Source of the DNA: Stygiobacter sp043807765 | GTDB taxonomy: Bacteria > Bacteroidota > Ignavibacteria > Ignavibacteriales > Melioribacteraceae | Assembly (NCBI GenBank): GCA_043807765.1 | Contig: JAZDFQ010000078.1 | Location: 62,001 to 126,000 of the forward strand | Direction of reading: 5' to 3' | Length of the DNA stretch: 64,000 bases | Shown here: positions 1-9,521 of the stretch, piece by piece | Layout: every line of letters starts with the position of its first letter | Position numbering within the stretch: position 1 is the stretch's first letter | The notes under the pieces: generated by a model | The model's database searches: none | What the model saw: the letters and a program-made list of their open reading frames with translations, nothing else | Told to the model about the DNA's origin: nothing | Made by a program: the position numbers and the translations under genes

Positions 1-572
1 CTTCCAAGCTTATAAAAATCTCCAAAATAATTCTGGGCTTTTATGGGTATCAAAATTCGTGTAGCAATTTCACCCGATTGCAATTGAGTTTTATATGGAG
101 CTTGCAAAAAATCTTGCAAAGAAATAATTCTTTCTGCATTGAGTGATTTAATTTCAACACTGGCATCATAAACAAGAAGTGCCGGAACTGTGTCGGCACA
201 AGGTGCATTATTAATAAAATTGCCTGCTATTGTGGCTCTGTTTCTGATTTGCTGACTGCCAACAGTAGAGGCAGCTTTTTTCAATATCGGCAAATGTTCT
301 TCAACAATTTTATTTTTACATATTTCAGCAAAGGTAGTAGCGGTTCCAATAGAAATTATACCATTTGCAGCGCTGATTCCCTTTATTTCTTCAATTCTAG
401 TTATATCAATCAAAGTTACAGCATCAGCAAAACGTTTTGAACCTTGAGTCTTTCCAACTATTACATCAGTTCCACCGGCAAGAATTTTTGTTGTAGAATC
501 TGAATTAGCTAACAGATGAAGAGCTTCTGATAAATTCTTCGGAGTAAGTACACTGCATTTCAAATCAATCAT
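1..572 (-). CDS. Molybdopterin dehydrogenase FAD-binding subunit (YgfM/XdhB-like), 3' end cut by window edge
   Basis: The minus strand from the ATG at 572 reads open to position 1, giving about 190 residues with no stop. The protein begins MIDLKCSVLTPKNLSEAL and has the FAD pyrophosphate-binding signature ILAGGTDVIVGKT near residues 31-43. It continues with a RNRATIAGNFINNAPCAD segment typical of the FAD domain of xanthine/CO dehydrogenases. This subunit passes electrons between the 2Fe-2S subunit and FAD. The start overlaps the stop of the upstream molybdopterin subunit in an ATGA arrangement, so the two are translationally coupled and probably partners. Its iron-sulfur partner is not in the window and may lie just beyond position 1. 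Family assignment is confident; the substrate is unknown. Confidence 0.9.
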   Translation of the reverse strand, partial: MIDLKCSVLTPKNLSEALHLLANSDSTTKILAGGTDVIVGKTQGSKRFADAVTLIDITRIEEIKGISAANGIISIGTATTFAEICKNKIVEEHLPILKKAASTVGSQQIRNRATIAGNFINNAPCADTVPALLVYDASVEIKSLNAERIISLQDFLQAPYKTQLQSGEIATRILIPIKAQNYFGDFYKLG

Positions 573-2962
573 AAACTGCCTCTCTTCAAATCTTGCGGAC
601 GCAATTTTTTGCCAAGTAGAACTTCTTCTAAGTTTAGCGGAATATTATAAAACCTTTTCCCAAGTGCGTTAGATACAGCGTTAGCAATTGCAGCGGCACC
701 AAGTTCAAGAGTAGGTTCTCCTAAAGATTTTGCTCCCCAAGCTCCATACTTTTCATTTCCTTCAAGGAAGAGCGGTTTTATTTCATCGATATCTTTTGCA
801 GTAGGAATTAAGTATTGATCAAAATTGAGTTCGCGAATCATTCCATCTTCAGATGTAACTTCTTCTAAAATTCCGTAACCGGCTCCTTGTGTTACGCCGC
901 CATAAATTTGTCCAATTGCGCCAAGTCGATTAATTACTGTTCCCGGATCGTGAACAGCCGTTATTTTGTTCAGGTAAACTTCGCCGGTTCCGGTGTTAAC
1001 ACTTACTTCGGCTATTTGACATCCATAAACATAGGTAAAGTAAGCATCGCCTTGTCCGGTGTGTTCGTCCCAGCTAACATCCGGACTTTTGTATCTGCCA
1101 ATAGCAGAAAGTTCAGCATTGTTTTTAGTTGCCAACTTAATAGCATCATCAAATTTTGCTATCATTCCTTTTTTTCTGGAAAAGATTAAGTTCTCTCTGA
1201 ATGAAATGAAATCAGTTTCATCAAGCTTGTATTCTTCACGAACAATCTTTTCTAATTTTTCTCGGAGAAGATCACCAGCATTTTTTGCAGCAGCCGCACC
1301 CATTATTGTACCTCTCGACGCAACAGTTGGCCCGCTGTCTTCCATTTTAGAAGTGTCTGATTCCAAGAAAATTATTTTTTCTGCTGTAACGCCAAGCGCT
1401 TCTGCTGCCGCCATAATTAATGTCATTCGCAAGCCTTGCCCATTTTCAGCAAGTCCGCTTAGTACTACAATTTTTCCATCTGGCTGTACAGAAATGTAAC
1501 AAGATGATTGATCCAAACCCTCTGCACCAAGTGAGCAGCCGCGGAAACTTACAGCAAGACCAATTCCCTTCTTGATTAATTTTTCCGGTGAGATAAACTG
1601 CTCATCCTTAAATATCGGTTTATCAAAAAGATACTCATTCATTTCTTCTTGATTCTTCTTGAAAGCTTTCCATTTTTTAGAAAAGTTTGTGAATGCAACA
1701 GCTTTATCCATAACCGGAATCAGATTTACATCGTGCTCTTTAAGTGTCTGTCCAGTAGCGGTGACGGAACCAAGTTTTAGTCCGTTAATTCTTCTTATTT
1801 CATCCGGTGTTAATCCAACTTTCAAAGCAATTTCATCCATAAGAGATTCTTGAGCAAAGATTGGCTGAGGCGAACCAAATCCGCGCATGGCGCCGGTGTA
1901 AGGATTATTTGTATAAACCGCTCGAACATCAGTTTGAACATTTTCAATCTCGTAAGGTCCAGTAGCTTGAACAACAGAACGCCAAGTTACAAACGGACTC
2001 ATTGAACAGTAAGCGCCGCCATCGGCCAGCAAATCTATTTTCATCGTATTGATTTTTCCACTCTTACTGAAACCAACTTTGTATTTTAAAATATATGGAT
2101 GACGTTTATACGATTCCAAAATTGATTCATCGCGCGTGTAACGAATTTTTACCGGGCGCTTTGTTTTTAATGCCGCAACAGCCGCGCGAGCAGAAAGCAT
2201 ACACATTGTATCATCTTTTCCACCAAACGAACCGCCTAGCTGCGCTTGTATGATTTGCACTTTTTCATGCGGTAGGTTTAGTACAGAAGCAACTATTCTT
2301 CTCGCTGTAAATGGATTTTGGATTGACCCGATAACTTTCACAGCGCCGGCTTCAAGTGGAATAGCTAGTACGGCTTCCGGCTCAATGTAAGCGTGTTCAA
2401 TAGTTTGCGTTGTATAGGTTCTCTCCAAAATTTCATCGCTTTCTGAAAATCCTTTTTCAATATTTCCTTTACGCAGCGGATGATGACAAATTAAATTGCT
2501 TTCAAACTCCGGATGAATTAGCAAAGCATCTTTATCAAGAGATTTTGTTGGATCTGTAAGCGTAGGAAGCAAAGAATAATCAACTTTAATTTTCGCAACC
2601 AGTTCTCTTAATTCATTTTCATTCTCGCCGAGAATCATTGCAAGCACATCACCCGGTGTTACAACTTTTTCATCGCAGAAGATTGGCTGATCATTCTTGA
2701 TCATTCCCATTTTCTTTGCGCCGGGAACATCATTGGAAGTGATAATTGATTTAACTGCGGGATCATTTTCAATTGCGGAAAAGTCTATTGCATTAATTTT
2801 GGCATGTGTTGCCGGAATACGAAGCATTGCCGAAAACAACATCCCCTCAAATTTGTAATCGTCTGCAAATTTTGCTTTGCCGGTTATTTTCTCTAAACCA
2901 TCTTCTCTAACGACAGATTTACCGACGACAGAATAATCTTTACTCATTCCTTTCTCTTCCAT
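569..2962 (-). CDS. Molybdenum hydroxylase large subunit, xanthine dehydrogenase family (XdhD-like)
   Basis: This 797-residue protein is the molybdopterin-binding subunit of a xanthine dehydrogenase-family hydroxylase. Visible family motifs are QLGGSFGGKD (about 241-250), MRGFGSPQ in the middle, and LGEPTLELGAAA near the C-terminus, which carries the catalytic Glu. Compared with the second copy in this operon it has GGKD where bona fide xanthine dehydrogenases have GGKE, and GEPT instead of GEPP. I infer a different purine or N-heterocycle substrate. It lies 21 bp after the ssnA-like gene and overlaps the FAD subunit gene by 4 bp. The first ATG has no clear ribosome binding site. The ATG at 2947 has GGAAGAG six bases upstream and is an equally good start. 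Confidence 0.93.
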   Translation of the reverse strand: MEEKGMSKDYSVVGKSVVREDGLEKITGKAKFADDYKFEGMLFSAMLRIPATHAKINAIDFSAIENDPAVKSIITSNDVPGAKKMGMIKNDQPIFCDEKVVTPGDVLAMILGENENELRELVAKIKVDYSLLPTLTDPTKSLDKDALLIHPEFESNLICHHPLRKGNIEKGFSESDEILERTYTTQTIEHAYIEPEAVLAIPLEAGAVKVIGSIQNPFTARRIVASVLNLPHEKVQIIQAQLGGSFGGKDDTMCMLSARAAVAALKTKRPVKIRYTRDESILESYKRHPYILKYKVGFSKSGKINTMKIDLLADGGAYCSMSPFVTWRSVVQATGPYEIENVQTDVRAVYTNNPYTGAMRGFGSPQPIFAQESLMDEIALKVGLTPDEIRRINGLKLGSVTATGQTLKEHDVNLIPVMDKAVAFTNFSKKWKAFKKNQEEMNEYLFDKPIFKDEQFISPEKLIKKGIGLAVSFRGCSLGAEGLDQSSCYISVQPDGKIVVLSGLAENGQGLRMTLIMAAAEALGVTAEKIIFLESDTSKMEDSGPTVASRGTIMGAAAAKNAGDLLREKLEKIVREEYKLDETDFISFRENLIFSRKKGMIAKFDDAIKLATKNNAELSAIGRYKSPDVSWDEHTGQGDAYFTYVYGCQIAEVSVNTGTGEVYLNKITAVHDPGTVINRLGAIGQIYGGVTQGAGYGILEEVTSEDGMIRELNFDQYLIPTAKDIDEIKPLFLEGNEKYGAWGAKSLGEPTLELGAAAIANAVSNALGKRFYNIPLNLEEVLLGKKLRPQDLKRGSL

Positions 2963-2983
2963 AAAACATAAGTTAGAAGAACA

Positions 2984-4309
2984 TTATTTTAATTTATTAT
3001 ACAGTCTTTCGCCTTGTACTGCTATTTCATTTTTGATTCTATCAGCAACAATATTTGTATGCTGAAAATCTTTCAGCAAGAATTTCCCTTTTTGAACAAC
3101 GCTGAAAATTCGGGCTTCCAACATACCATAAATATAGTGTCCCCAAAAATTTTCTTTATTCAATGGTGTAGGTGGAACATAATCCCAGATAATGAAATCT
3201 GCACGGTCTTTTTCAGTCATAGTTGGATAATCTTCGAAATATTTTTTCGCAAATGTGATCTGATCGAAGAATACTTTTTTGATTAACGCGAATGATTTTT
3301 CAGTAGAGAGCCCTTGATCTCTAGACACCAAGAAAAGGCGCTTCAATGATTGTGCAATATTAGAATTCATTCCATCAGTTCCGGCAAGCAAAGGAATTAG
3401 GTCCGGAATCTTGGAAAACTTTGGAAGTCCAACCGAGTTATTCATGTTCGAGTCCAAACAAAATGCAATCGCGCTTTCGGCCTCAAGAATTTTTAGATAA
3501 TCTTTCTGCTGAATATGAACTCCATGAACAAGAATACTTCTGTCGTTCATCAGCTTATATTTCCTAAGCCTATTGACTGGAAGCGCTCCGGAGTAATTCA
3601 TACTTAGATTATTATCACTTTCATCCTCGGCAACATGAATATGAATTCCCCAATCTTTTTTCAAAACTCTTTTTGCTTCAAGTAATGTTTCATCGGAAAG
3701 TGTGAATGATGCGTGAAGACCTAGCATTGCTTTGAAGTCTTCAGAAAAAGATTTTCTGAAAGAAACATTTTCGGCTAACCCGGCAATCGCATCATCCGAA
3801 CTGTTTCTATCAGTAGTTTCAAAACAAAGAACTCCGCGGAGCTGATGCTCGGCAAGCACCTTTTTTATTGCATCCAAACTGCCGGTAATTTCACATTGTG
3901 ATGAATGATGATCGAATAAATATGTGACACCATTCTGAATTGAATCAAGCGCGGCAAGGTGAGCCGATGCTTTTATCATTTCCATATCAAGCGTGCGGTC
4001 AAGTTTCCACCAAAGATTTTTCAGAACGTTTTGGAATGAATCGAACTTTCCACTTAACGGCAATCCTTTTGCTAGGCGGGAATAAATGTGATCATGAAAA
4101 TTTACTTGAGGAATGGTTATAACTCTACCGAAAGCATTATATGAATCTTTACCAACTTTAGCCGGATTCTTTAGATAGGAAGTAAAATTCTTTGGACGGA
4201 GTTTAGTTATCAATCCATTAGTAACGAGCAGATCGCCAAAGAATGGAATTATTTCTGAATCAACTACGGAACAAATCCAAGCATTTTCGATAGTAAGATT
4301 ATTTTTCAT
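2984..4309 (-). CDS. ssnA: SsnA-type amidohydrolase
   Basis: At 441 residues it has nearly the length of E. coli SsnA (442). It shares the landmark strings LKNLWWKLDRTLD, DHHSS, CFETTDRN, HIHVAEDE and GTDGM that I recognise from that protein. The metal site of this TIM-barrel hydrolase family is seen as NFHDH (about residues 91-95; SsnA has NHF in the related string SHNHF), the HIH pair, and GTDG. In E. coli ssnA belongs to the anaerobic uric-acid/purine gene set with ygfK, ygfM, xdhD, ygeX, ygeY and hyuA. The protein likely hydrolyses a purine-derived ring or amidine, but the exact substrate is not deducible. Its neighbours are a PLP enzyme 69 bp upstream and a molybdenum hydroxylase 21 bp downstream. 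Confidence 0.82.
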   Translation of the reverse strand: MKNNLTIENAWICSVVDSEIIPFFGDLLVTNGLITKLRPKNFTSYLKNPAKVGKDSYNAFGRVITIPQVNFHDHIYSRLAKGLPLSGKFDSFQNVLKNLWWKLDRTLDMEMIKASAHLAALDSIQNGVTYLFDHHSSQCEITGSLDAIKKVLAEHQLRGVLCFETTDRNSSDDAIAGLAENVSFRKSFSEDFKAMLGLHASFTLSDETLLEAKRVLKKDWGIHIHVAEDESDNNLSMNYSGALPVNRLRKYKLMNDRSILVHGVHIQQKDYLKILEAESAIAFCLDSNMNNSVGLPKFSKIPDLIPLLAGTDGMNSNIAQSLKRLFLVSRDQGLSTEKSFALIKKVFFDQITFAKKYFEDYPTMTEKDRADFIIWDYVPPTPLNKENFWGHYIYGMLEARIFSVVQKGKFLLKDFQHTNIVADRIKNEIAVQGERLYNKLK

Positions 4310-4378
4310 CGCTTACTCCTTTCATACTTCTGAATGTTTCCGTTAATTTCAATTTACTTACCATAATACACTGTCACT

Positions 4379-5839
4379 TTACAAACCAACTTTGCCATTG
4401 AACTCTTCAATCAGTTTATCCCATTCCAGAACAATAGAGAATCTTTCTTTCCAATAATTTTCATCATACCACTGCGCGTTCAGTTCTTCAACAGATTTGC
4501 CTTGCTGCTCAACCCAAGTAAAATATTTTAGATTGTGAATTCGCTTTTTATCATGATAGCTCAGCTCAGCAAAGTTATCTGTTGCTTGTCGTTTCAAAAC
4601 GGAATACCAATCTTTATCGGCTTGATGTTCAGAATACCTTCCCCAAATCTGATTCATTTCTTCCAAGCGAGAACCGTACAGTTCTACTGAATCGGTAAAA
4701 ATTGTGAAAATTACATCATTCTCATTCATTTCATAATACTTCACAAGTTTAATTGCGCTTATCATGTTACTGATTCCGGAGATGCCAAGCCAAGGAAGTT
4801 TAGCAATTGTGTCTTCACTTACGCCAAGCTTCTGCAAATATTTTTGTCCTTCAGCATCATTGAACAAGCGCATAATTCTTAATGGGTCTTCATCATCAAT
4901 TGCTACAACAGCATCGGTGTTCTTCACGTTATGAACCCAAGGAACGTGCTTATCGCCAATGCCTTCTATGCGATGAGCTCCGTAACCGTTCGATAAGAGT
5001 GTCGGACACTGCAAAGCTTCCGAAGCTGCTACTTTTATCAATGGAGAAATCTCGCGCAAATAATCGCCCGCGCCAATTGTTCCGGCCGAACCGGTTGCGC
5101 TTACATATCCGCTCAAGCGCTGGTTTCCTTTTTTAATCTGATTGAAAAGCGTTTCAATTGTCCAACCGGTTATTTCGTAATGCCAGATTGGATTTCCCAT
5201 TTGATCAAACTGATTAAAAATCAAATATTGATCGCTCGCTGCTTCGAGTTCATGGCACTTATCATAAATTTCTTTTACGTTGCTTTCACATCCGTAAGTA
5301 GCATAAATTTCTGCGCCCATATTTTTTAACCAATCAAATCTTTCTTTACTCATTTCTTCCGGAAGTATTGCTACGCCGTCAACTGCAAGCAAACGTGAAT
5401 TGAAAACTCCTCCGCGACAGTAATTTCCGGTTGATGGCCAAACTGCTTTGTGATACTCGGGATTAAATCTGCCGGTAACAAGATATGGGGCTAAACATCC
5501 ATAAGTTGCGCCAACTTTGTGCGCACCGGTTGGGAAAAATTTTCCAACTAGGCCAACTATACGTGCTTTTACACCAGTTATTTCGGATGGGATTTCCAAA
5601 TAGTTTATTCTTCCGATATTTCCAGTTGTATGGTCATTGCGCCAGTTAATTCTAAATAAATTAAGCGGATTAATGTCTTGCATTCCTACTTTTGGTAATT
5701 GATCTTTTATTGTCTGCGGAATTGAATCGGGGTTTTTAAGTTCGCTGAATTTAGGCAGAATAATTTTTTTCTCTCGGCATCGTTTAATCGTTTTGTTTAA
5801 ATAGTCTTCATTCTGCAATTTCCATGAAAAGCTTTCCAT
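4379..5839 (-). CDS. Fold-type-II PLP-dependent enzyme of unknown substrate (TrpB/threonine-synthase/diaminopropionate-lyase superfamily)
   Basis: This is a 486-residue protein. The string FFPTGAHKVGATYG places the Schiff-base lysine at about K108. STGNYCRGG is the substrate Asn-loop and SATGSAGTIGAG (about 243-254) the glycine-rich phosphate cradle, as in tryptophan synthase beta and threonine synthase. It is about 90 residues longer than YgeX (2,3-diaminopropionate ammonia-lyase) and lacks that enzyme's motif around the lysine, so I do not call it YgeX. It sits between the ssnA-like gene and a xanthine dehydrogenase subunit gene (8 bp away), which suggests it acts on an amino-acid product of purine breakdown. 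That role is inference; fold and cofactor are confident. Confidence 0.75.
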   Translation of the reverse strand: MESFSWKLQNEDYLNKTIKRCREKKIILPKFSELKNPDSIPQTIKDQLPKVGMQDINPLNLFRINWRNDHTTGNIGRINYLEIPSEITGVKARIVGLVGKFFPTGAHKVGATYGCLAPYLVTGRFNPEYHKAVWPSTGNYCRGGVFNSRLLAVDGVAILPEEMSKERFDWLKNMGAEIYATYGCESNVKEIYDKCHELEAASDQYLIFNQFDQMGNPIWHYEITGWTIETLFNQIKKGNQRLSGYVSATGSAGTIGAGDYLREISPLIKVAASEALQCPTLLSNGYGAHRIEGIGDKHVPWVHNVKNTDAVVAIDDEDPLRIMRLFNDAEGQKYLQKLGVSEDTIAKLPWLGISGISNMISAIKLVKYYEMNENDVIFTIFTDSVELYGSRLEEMNQIWGRYSEHQADKDWYSVLKRQATDNFAELSYHDKKRIHNLKYFTWVEQQGKSVEELNAQWYDENYWKERFSIVLEWDKLIEEFNGKVGL

Positions 5840-5847
5840 TGTTTCTC

Positions 5848-8109
5848 CTATGAGTGGGACGAATATAATGTGAGTAAAACTTTTTCGGGTGTAAGCGGTG
5901 AATCAAACTTCACTTCTATACTGGGATTAAATGCGCGCATTGCGTTCATCAGAGCGAAGTAAACACCAATGCCGTACAAGAATGGCGGCTCACCAACCGC
6001 TTTAGAGCGAAGCGGTCCATAGTCATTCGGCGAATCTTCCAAAAACTTAATCTTAAGATCCTTCGGCATTGCGTGAATATCGGGAACTTTGTATGTTGAA
6101 AGTGCATCTGTGATTAATCGTCCCTCGGAATTCCAAATTAACTCTTCCGATGTCATCCAACCAATTCCTTGAACAATTCCTCCTTCAGCCTGCCCTTGAT
6201 CTATAACCTTGTGAAAAGATTCTCCAAAATCATGAACAACTTTAACTGCATCCACCTCGTAGGTTCCGCGTAAACAGTCAACAGTTACTTCAACAATTCC
6301 AGCGCCATAAACATGATAAGCAAAAGGTTTACCCTTGTTGGTTTTTGTATCAAAATTAATATCCGGAGTGGAGTGATAAGCTTGTGCTGTAAGGCTAATT
6401 CTTGCTCGGTAAGCTTTTTCAACTAAAGCGTTAAAAGTAAGATTTGTCGGTTCCCCCTCATAAAAAACTTTTTCATTCTTAAATGTAATCTTGGTAAAAT
6501 CATCTTGCCCGATTTCTTCGGCTGCAACTTTTTTTAGTCTCTCGACTAACATTTCGCAAGCCGCAATAACAGCGAAACCATTTAGATCTGTTCCTTTGCT
6601 TGCTGCAGTCGGCGATGTGTTGGAAACGCGCGAAGTATTTGTTGATTCAATCTTTATTCTTGCTTCATCAACATTCAAAGTTTTTGCCGCAAGATATTTC
6701 ATCTTGGCATTAACGCCTTGCCCCATCTCAACAGCAGCCGTACTTATATTAACACTTCCATCAGTATAGATATGAGCAAGCGCAGAAGCTTGATTCAGAA
6801 ATGTAGTTGTAAAGGAAATACCAAAACAGATTGGAATTACAGCAACACCTTTCTTAATAAGTTTGTTTGCATCATTAAACAAATTTATTTCTTGCTGGAT
6901 TTCAGTAAGGTTATATTCCGTTTCCATCTGCGAGAATGTTTTCTCTGATTGACATTGAAATGTTTTCTGTCCAAATGAAAACTCGTCACCTTCCTTAAGA
7001 AGGTTTGCTCTTTGAATTTCTATTGGATCAACATTCATCACTTGTGCGGCCTTATAAATAGCTGATTCAAAAACAAAAATTCCTTGCGGTCCGCCAAAAC
7101 CGCGAAAAGCTGTAAAGGGAACAAGATTCGTTTTACAGCAAAGTGCCGTTGCTCTAACATTCGGTACGAAGTAAGAATTTGTAGAGTGGAAAAGTGTCCT
7201 ATCAAGAATTGCCGGAGAAAGATCTGCAACTGCGCCGGCGTTTTGATAAAACGTTGCTTCGTATGCTAAAATTTTTCCTTCTTTACTTAATCCAATTTTA
7301 TAATCACTTGAATATGGATGCCGCTTTCCAGTGATACGAATATCATCCTGACGGTTAAGAACAAGCTTTACCGGTCTTTGCAGTTTATATGCTGCCAGCG
7401 ATGCAATACAAGCCCATGCCGTAGCTTGATCTTCCTTTCCGCCAAAACCTCCGCCTAAGCGTTGAACATCAACTTCAATTTTGCTCATCGGTAAACCGAG
7501 CACGCGGGAAATCATTCTCTGCACATTTGTAGGTCCTTGTGTTGCAGAAGAAACTTTAATTCCGCCGTTTTCGGTAGGAAGTGCTACTGCGCCTTGTGTT
7601 TCAAGGTAAAGATGTTCTTGTCCACCGCTGTCAACTCTTCCTTCAACAATAAAATCACATTCGCTCCATACATTATCAACGTTACCCAACTCAAATTTTC
7701 TTGGTGGAATAATAAGTTGATTCTTTTCTGCGGCTTCACGCGGATCCAAGACCGGCTTCAGTTTTTCATAGATAGCGCTTATTTTTTTTGAGGCTTCTTT
7801 AGCATGCAAGTATGTATCTGCAGCAACAATGGCAATTGGGTGACCAATAAAATGCACTTCATCTTCCGCAAAAAGATTCTCATCTAGTATGATTCCGCCA
7901 ATCTGGTTTACACCGGGAATATCTTTTGCGGAAAAAACTCCGGCTACACCTTTCGATTGAAGTGCTTTGGTAAAATCAATCTCTAAGATTTTTCCATGTG
8001 CAATCGGCGAATAGTACACATATCCAGTTAAAGTCCCTTCCGGTACTCGCAAGTCATCAACAAATAAAGACTCTCCCTTAACATGGCGGATTGAATCGTA
8101 ATTTTTCAT
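5848..8109 (-). CDS. Xanthine dehydrogenase molybdopterin-binding subunit
   Basis: This 753-residue protein carries GGQEHLYLETQGA (about 163-174), RLGGGFGGKEDQ (218-228), AFRGFGGPQG and KAVGEPPF. These closely match the molybdenum domain of true xanthine dehydrogenases, including the Glu of GFGGKE that contacts purine in bovine enzyme, the Arg/Phe of AFRGF and the catalytic Glu of GEPP. It should oxidise hypoxanthine/xanthine or a related purine. Its start overlaps the stop of the FeS-FAD subunit gene by 4 bp (ATGA), so the two form one enzyme. The PLP enzyme gene follows after 8 bp. Confidence 0.93.
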   Translation of the reverse strand: MKNYDSIRHVKGESLFVDDLRVPEGTLTGYVYYSPIAHGKILEIDFTKALQSKGVAGVFSAKDIPGVNQIGGIILDENLFAEDEVHFIGHPIAIVAADTYLHAKEASKKISAIYEKLKPVLDPREAAEKNQLIIPPRKFELGNVDNVWSECDFIVEGRVDSGGQEHLYLETQGAVALPTENGGIKVSSATQGPTNVQRMISRVLGLPMSKIEVDVQRLGGGFGGKEDQATAWACIASLAAYKLQRPVKLVLNRQDDIRITGKRHPYSSDYKIGLSKEGKILAYEATFYQNAGAVADLSPAILDRTLFHSTNSYFVPNVRATALCCKTNLVPFTAFRGFGGPQGIFVFESAIYKAAQVMNVDPIEIQRANLLKEGDEFSFGQKTFQCQSEKTFSQMETEYNLTEIQQEINLFNDANKLIKKGVAVIPICFGISFTTTFLNQASALAHIYTDGSVNISTAAVEMGQGVNAKMKYLAAKTLNVDEARIKIESTNTSRVSNTSPTAASKGTDLNGFAVIAACEMLVERLKKVAAEEIGQDDFTKITFKNEKVFYEGEPTNLTFNALVEKAYRARISLTAQAYHSTPDINFDTKTNKGKPFAYHVYGAGIVEVTVDCLRGTYEVDAVKVVHDFGESFHKVIDQGQAEGGIVQGIGWMTSEELIWNSEGRLITDALSTYKVPDIHAMPKDLKIKFLEDSPNDYGPLRSKAVGEPPFLYGIGVYFALMNAMRAFNPSIEVKFDSPLTPEKVLLTLYSSHS

Positions 8110-9521
8110 ATCAATTCCTCCGCGTTTATTCTATCCGGAAAGAGCATGAGAAAGTGCGAATAAATCAGTTGGCGTAAAAGCAATCTTTTATACTCGGCGG
8201 AACCTCTAGCATCGCTTATAGGAGAGACCTCTTCCGTCGCAATATGCGCGCACGATTTAACAACGTCAGTTGTTATTTCTTTATTGACAACATAGTGGCA
8301 AGTTTTAGACAAAAAAAATGGAATTGGCGCAACACCGCCCGCAGAAATACTAATTGACTCAACAACACCTTTTTTTGCTATTAAAGCTATAGCTGAATTC
8401 ACACTTGCAATATCCAGGTAAGTTCTTTTCGAAACCTTTTCATAATTAAACAAGAAATTTTTTGGCGGTATCGGAAACGAAATGCTTTCAACCACTTCTT
8501 TTTTCTTCTTTGCTAAGGTTTTATATCCCAAATAAAATTTGCTAAGCGGAACATCTCGTTTGTTGTTTCCTACAAGATGAACAATAGCGCCAAGTGACAA
8601 TAGAATATTTGATAGATCGCCAATTGGCGATGCGTTTACTATGTTTCCGGCAACGGTGGCTCTGTTACGAATCGGTAGTGAGCCGAACAACTCTAACTGT
8701 GTATTTAACGACGGGAAATATTTCTTAAATATTTTTGATTCGAGAACTTGCTGGATTGTTGCCGCACCACCAATAACTATTTCGCCTTTTTTCAAAACTA
8801 TTTCGGAGCTTACTTTTTTATCGGATACAAATTCACTCTCGGACTGAATCAAATCTTCCCATTTCTGAACATAAAGATCGGTTCCACCGCCAACCAAATA
8901 CTTTACCGACTTCTTTTTGCTTGATTGTTTCTTGATTAGCTTCAGTTGTTTTGGAATTTCCGAAAAATAGCTAGGAACAAAATGTGCATCGATCAATTTT
9001 TTATATAAGTCTTTTACTGTATTTGCATTAACGAAAGCAGAAATTGATTTTTCTACTGCGCGCACAATACCAGCATAGCCGGTACAGCGACAAATATTAC
9101 CGCCAAGTGAATTTACAGCATCAGTTACATTTGGCTTCGATGAATTAAGAAAGTAATTCGTAATTGAAACAACAAAACCCGGCGTACAAAATCCGCATTG
9201 TGTGCCTCCTTCATCTACCATTGCTTGCTGAATTGGAGAAAGTTTATCACTCTTACCAGATTGAGAAGAAATTCCCTCTACGGTTACAACATGCTTGCCG
9301 GAAATATCTGCAAGAGGCATCAGACAAGAGTTAATAGATTTATAAATTACTTTAGATTTGACAAGCGTTCCGAGAAGAACTGTACAAGCACCGCAATCCC
9401 CTTCGCGGCATCCCTCTTTTGTACCAGTTAGTTTGGATTCTCTTCGGATAAAATCGAGAAGAACGGTTGTAGGAGGAAGATCAGCCGTAATGTGTTTGTT
9501 GTTGAGTATGAATTCGATCAT
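8106..9521 (-). CDS. Xanthine dehydrogenase small subunit, fused 2Fe-2S and FAD domains
   Basis: This 471-residue protein has two parts. The N-terminal half carries plant-type 2Fe-2S ligands in EGCREGDCGACTVL (C38, C43, C46) and the second cluster in CGFCTPG and NICRCTGY. The C-terminal half is a FAD-binding domain with VGGGTDLYVQ (about 212-221) and TVAGNIVNASPIGD. It delivers electrons from the molybdenum subunit encoded immediately downstream (4-bp overlap) to an acceptor such as NAD+. It is the first gene of the minus-strand purine operon. It is divergent from an MFS transporter gene with about 130 bp between starts, so the operon promoter must lie there. Confidence 0.94.
   Translation of the reverse strand: MIEFILNNKHITADLPPTTVLLDFIRRESKLTGTKEGCREGDCGACTVLLGTLVKSKVIYKSINSCLMPLADISGKHVVTVEGISSQSGKSDKLSPIQQAMVDEGGTQCGFCTPGFVVSITNYFLNSSKPNVTDAVNSLGGNICRCTGYAGIVRAVEKSISAFVNANTVKDLYKKLIDAHFVPSYFSEIPKQLKLIKKQSSKKKSVKYLVGGGTDLYVQKWEDLIQSESEFVSDKKVSSEIVLKKGEIVIGGAATIQQVLESKIFKKYFPSLNTQLELFGSLPIRNRATVAGNIVNASPIGDLSNILLSLGAIVHLVGNNKRDVPLSKFYLGYKTLAKKKKEVVESISFPIPPKNFLFNYEKVSKRTYLDIASVNSAIALIAKKGVVESISISAGGVAPIPFFLSKTCHYVVNKEITTDVVKSCAHIATEEVSPISDARGSAEYKRLLLRQLIYSHFLMLFPDRINAEELI

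Noticed and set aside
887..1853. Several plus-strand frames opposite the molybdenum hydroxylase gene
   Set aside because: They are antisense shadows of a clear family protein and have no supporting ribosome sites or homologous motifs.
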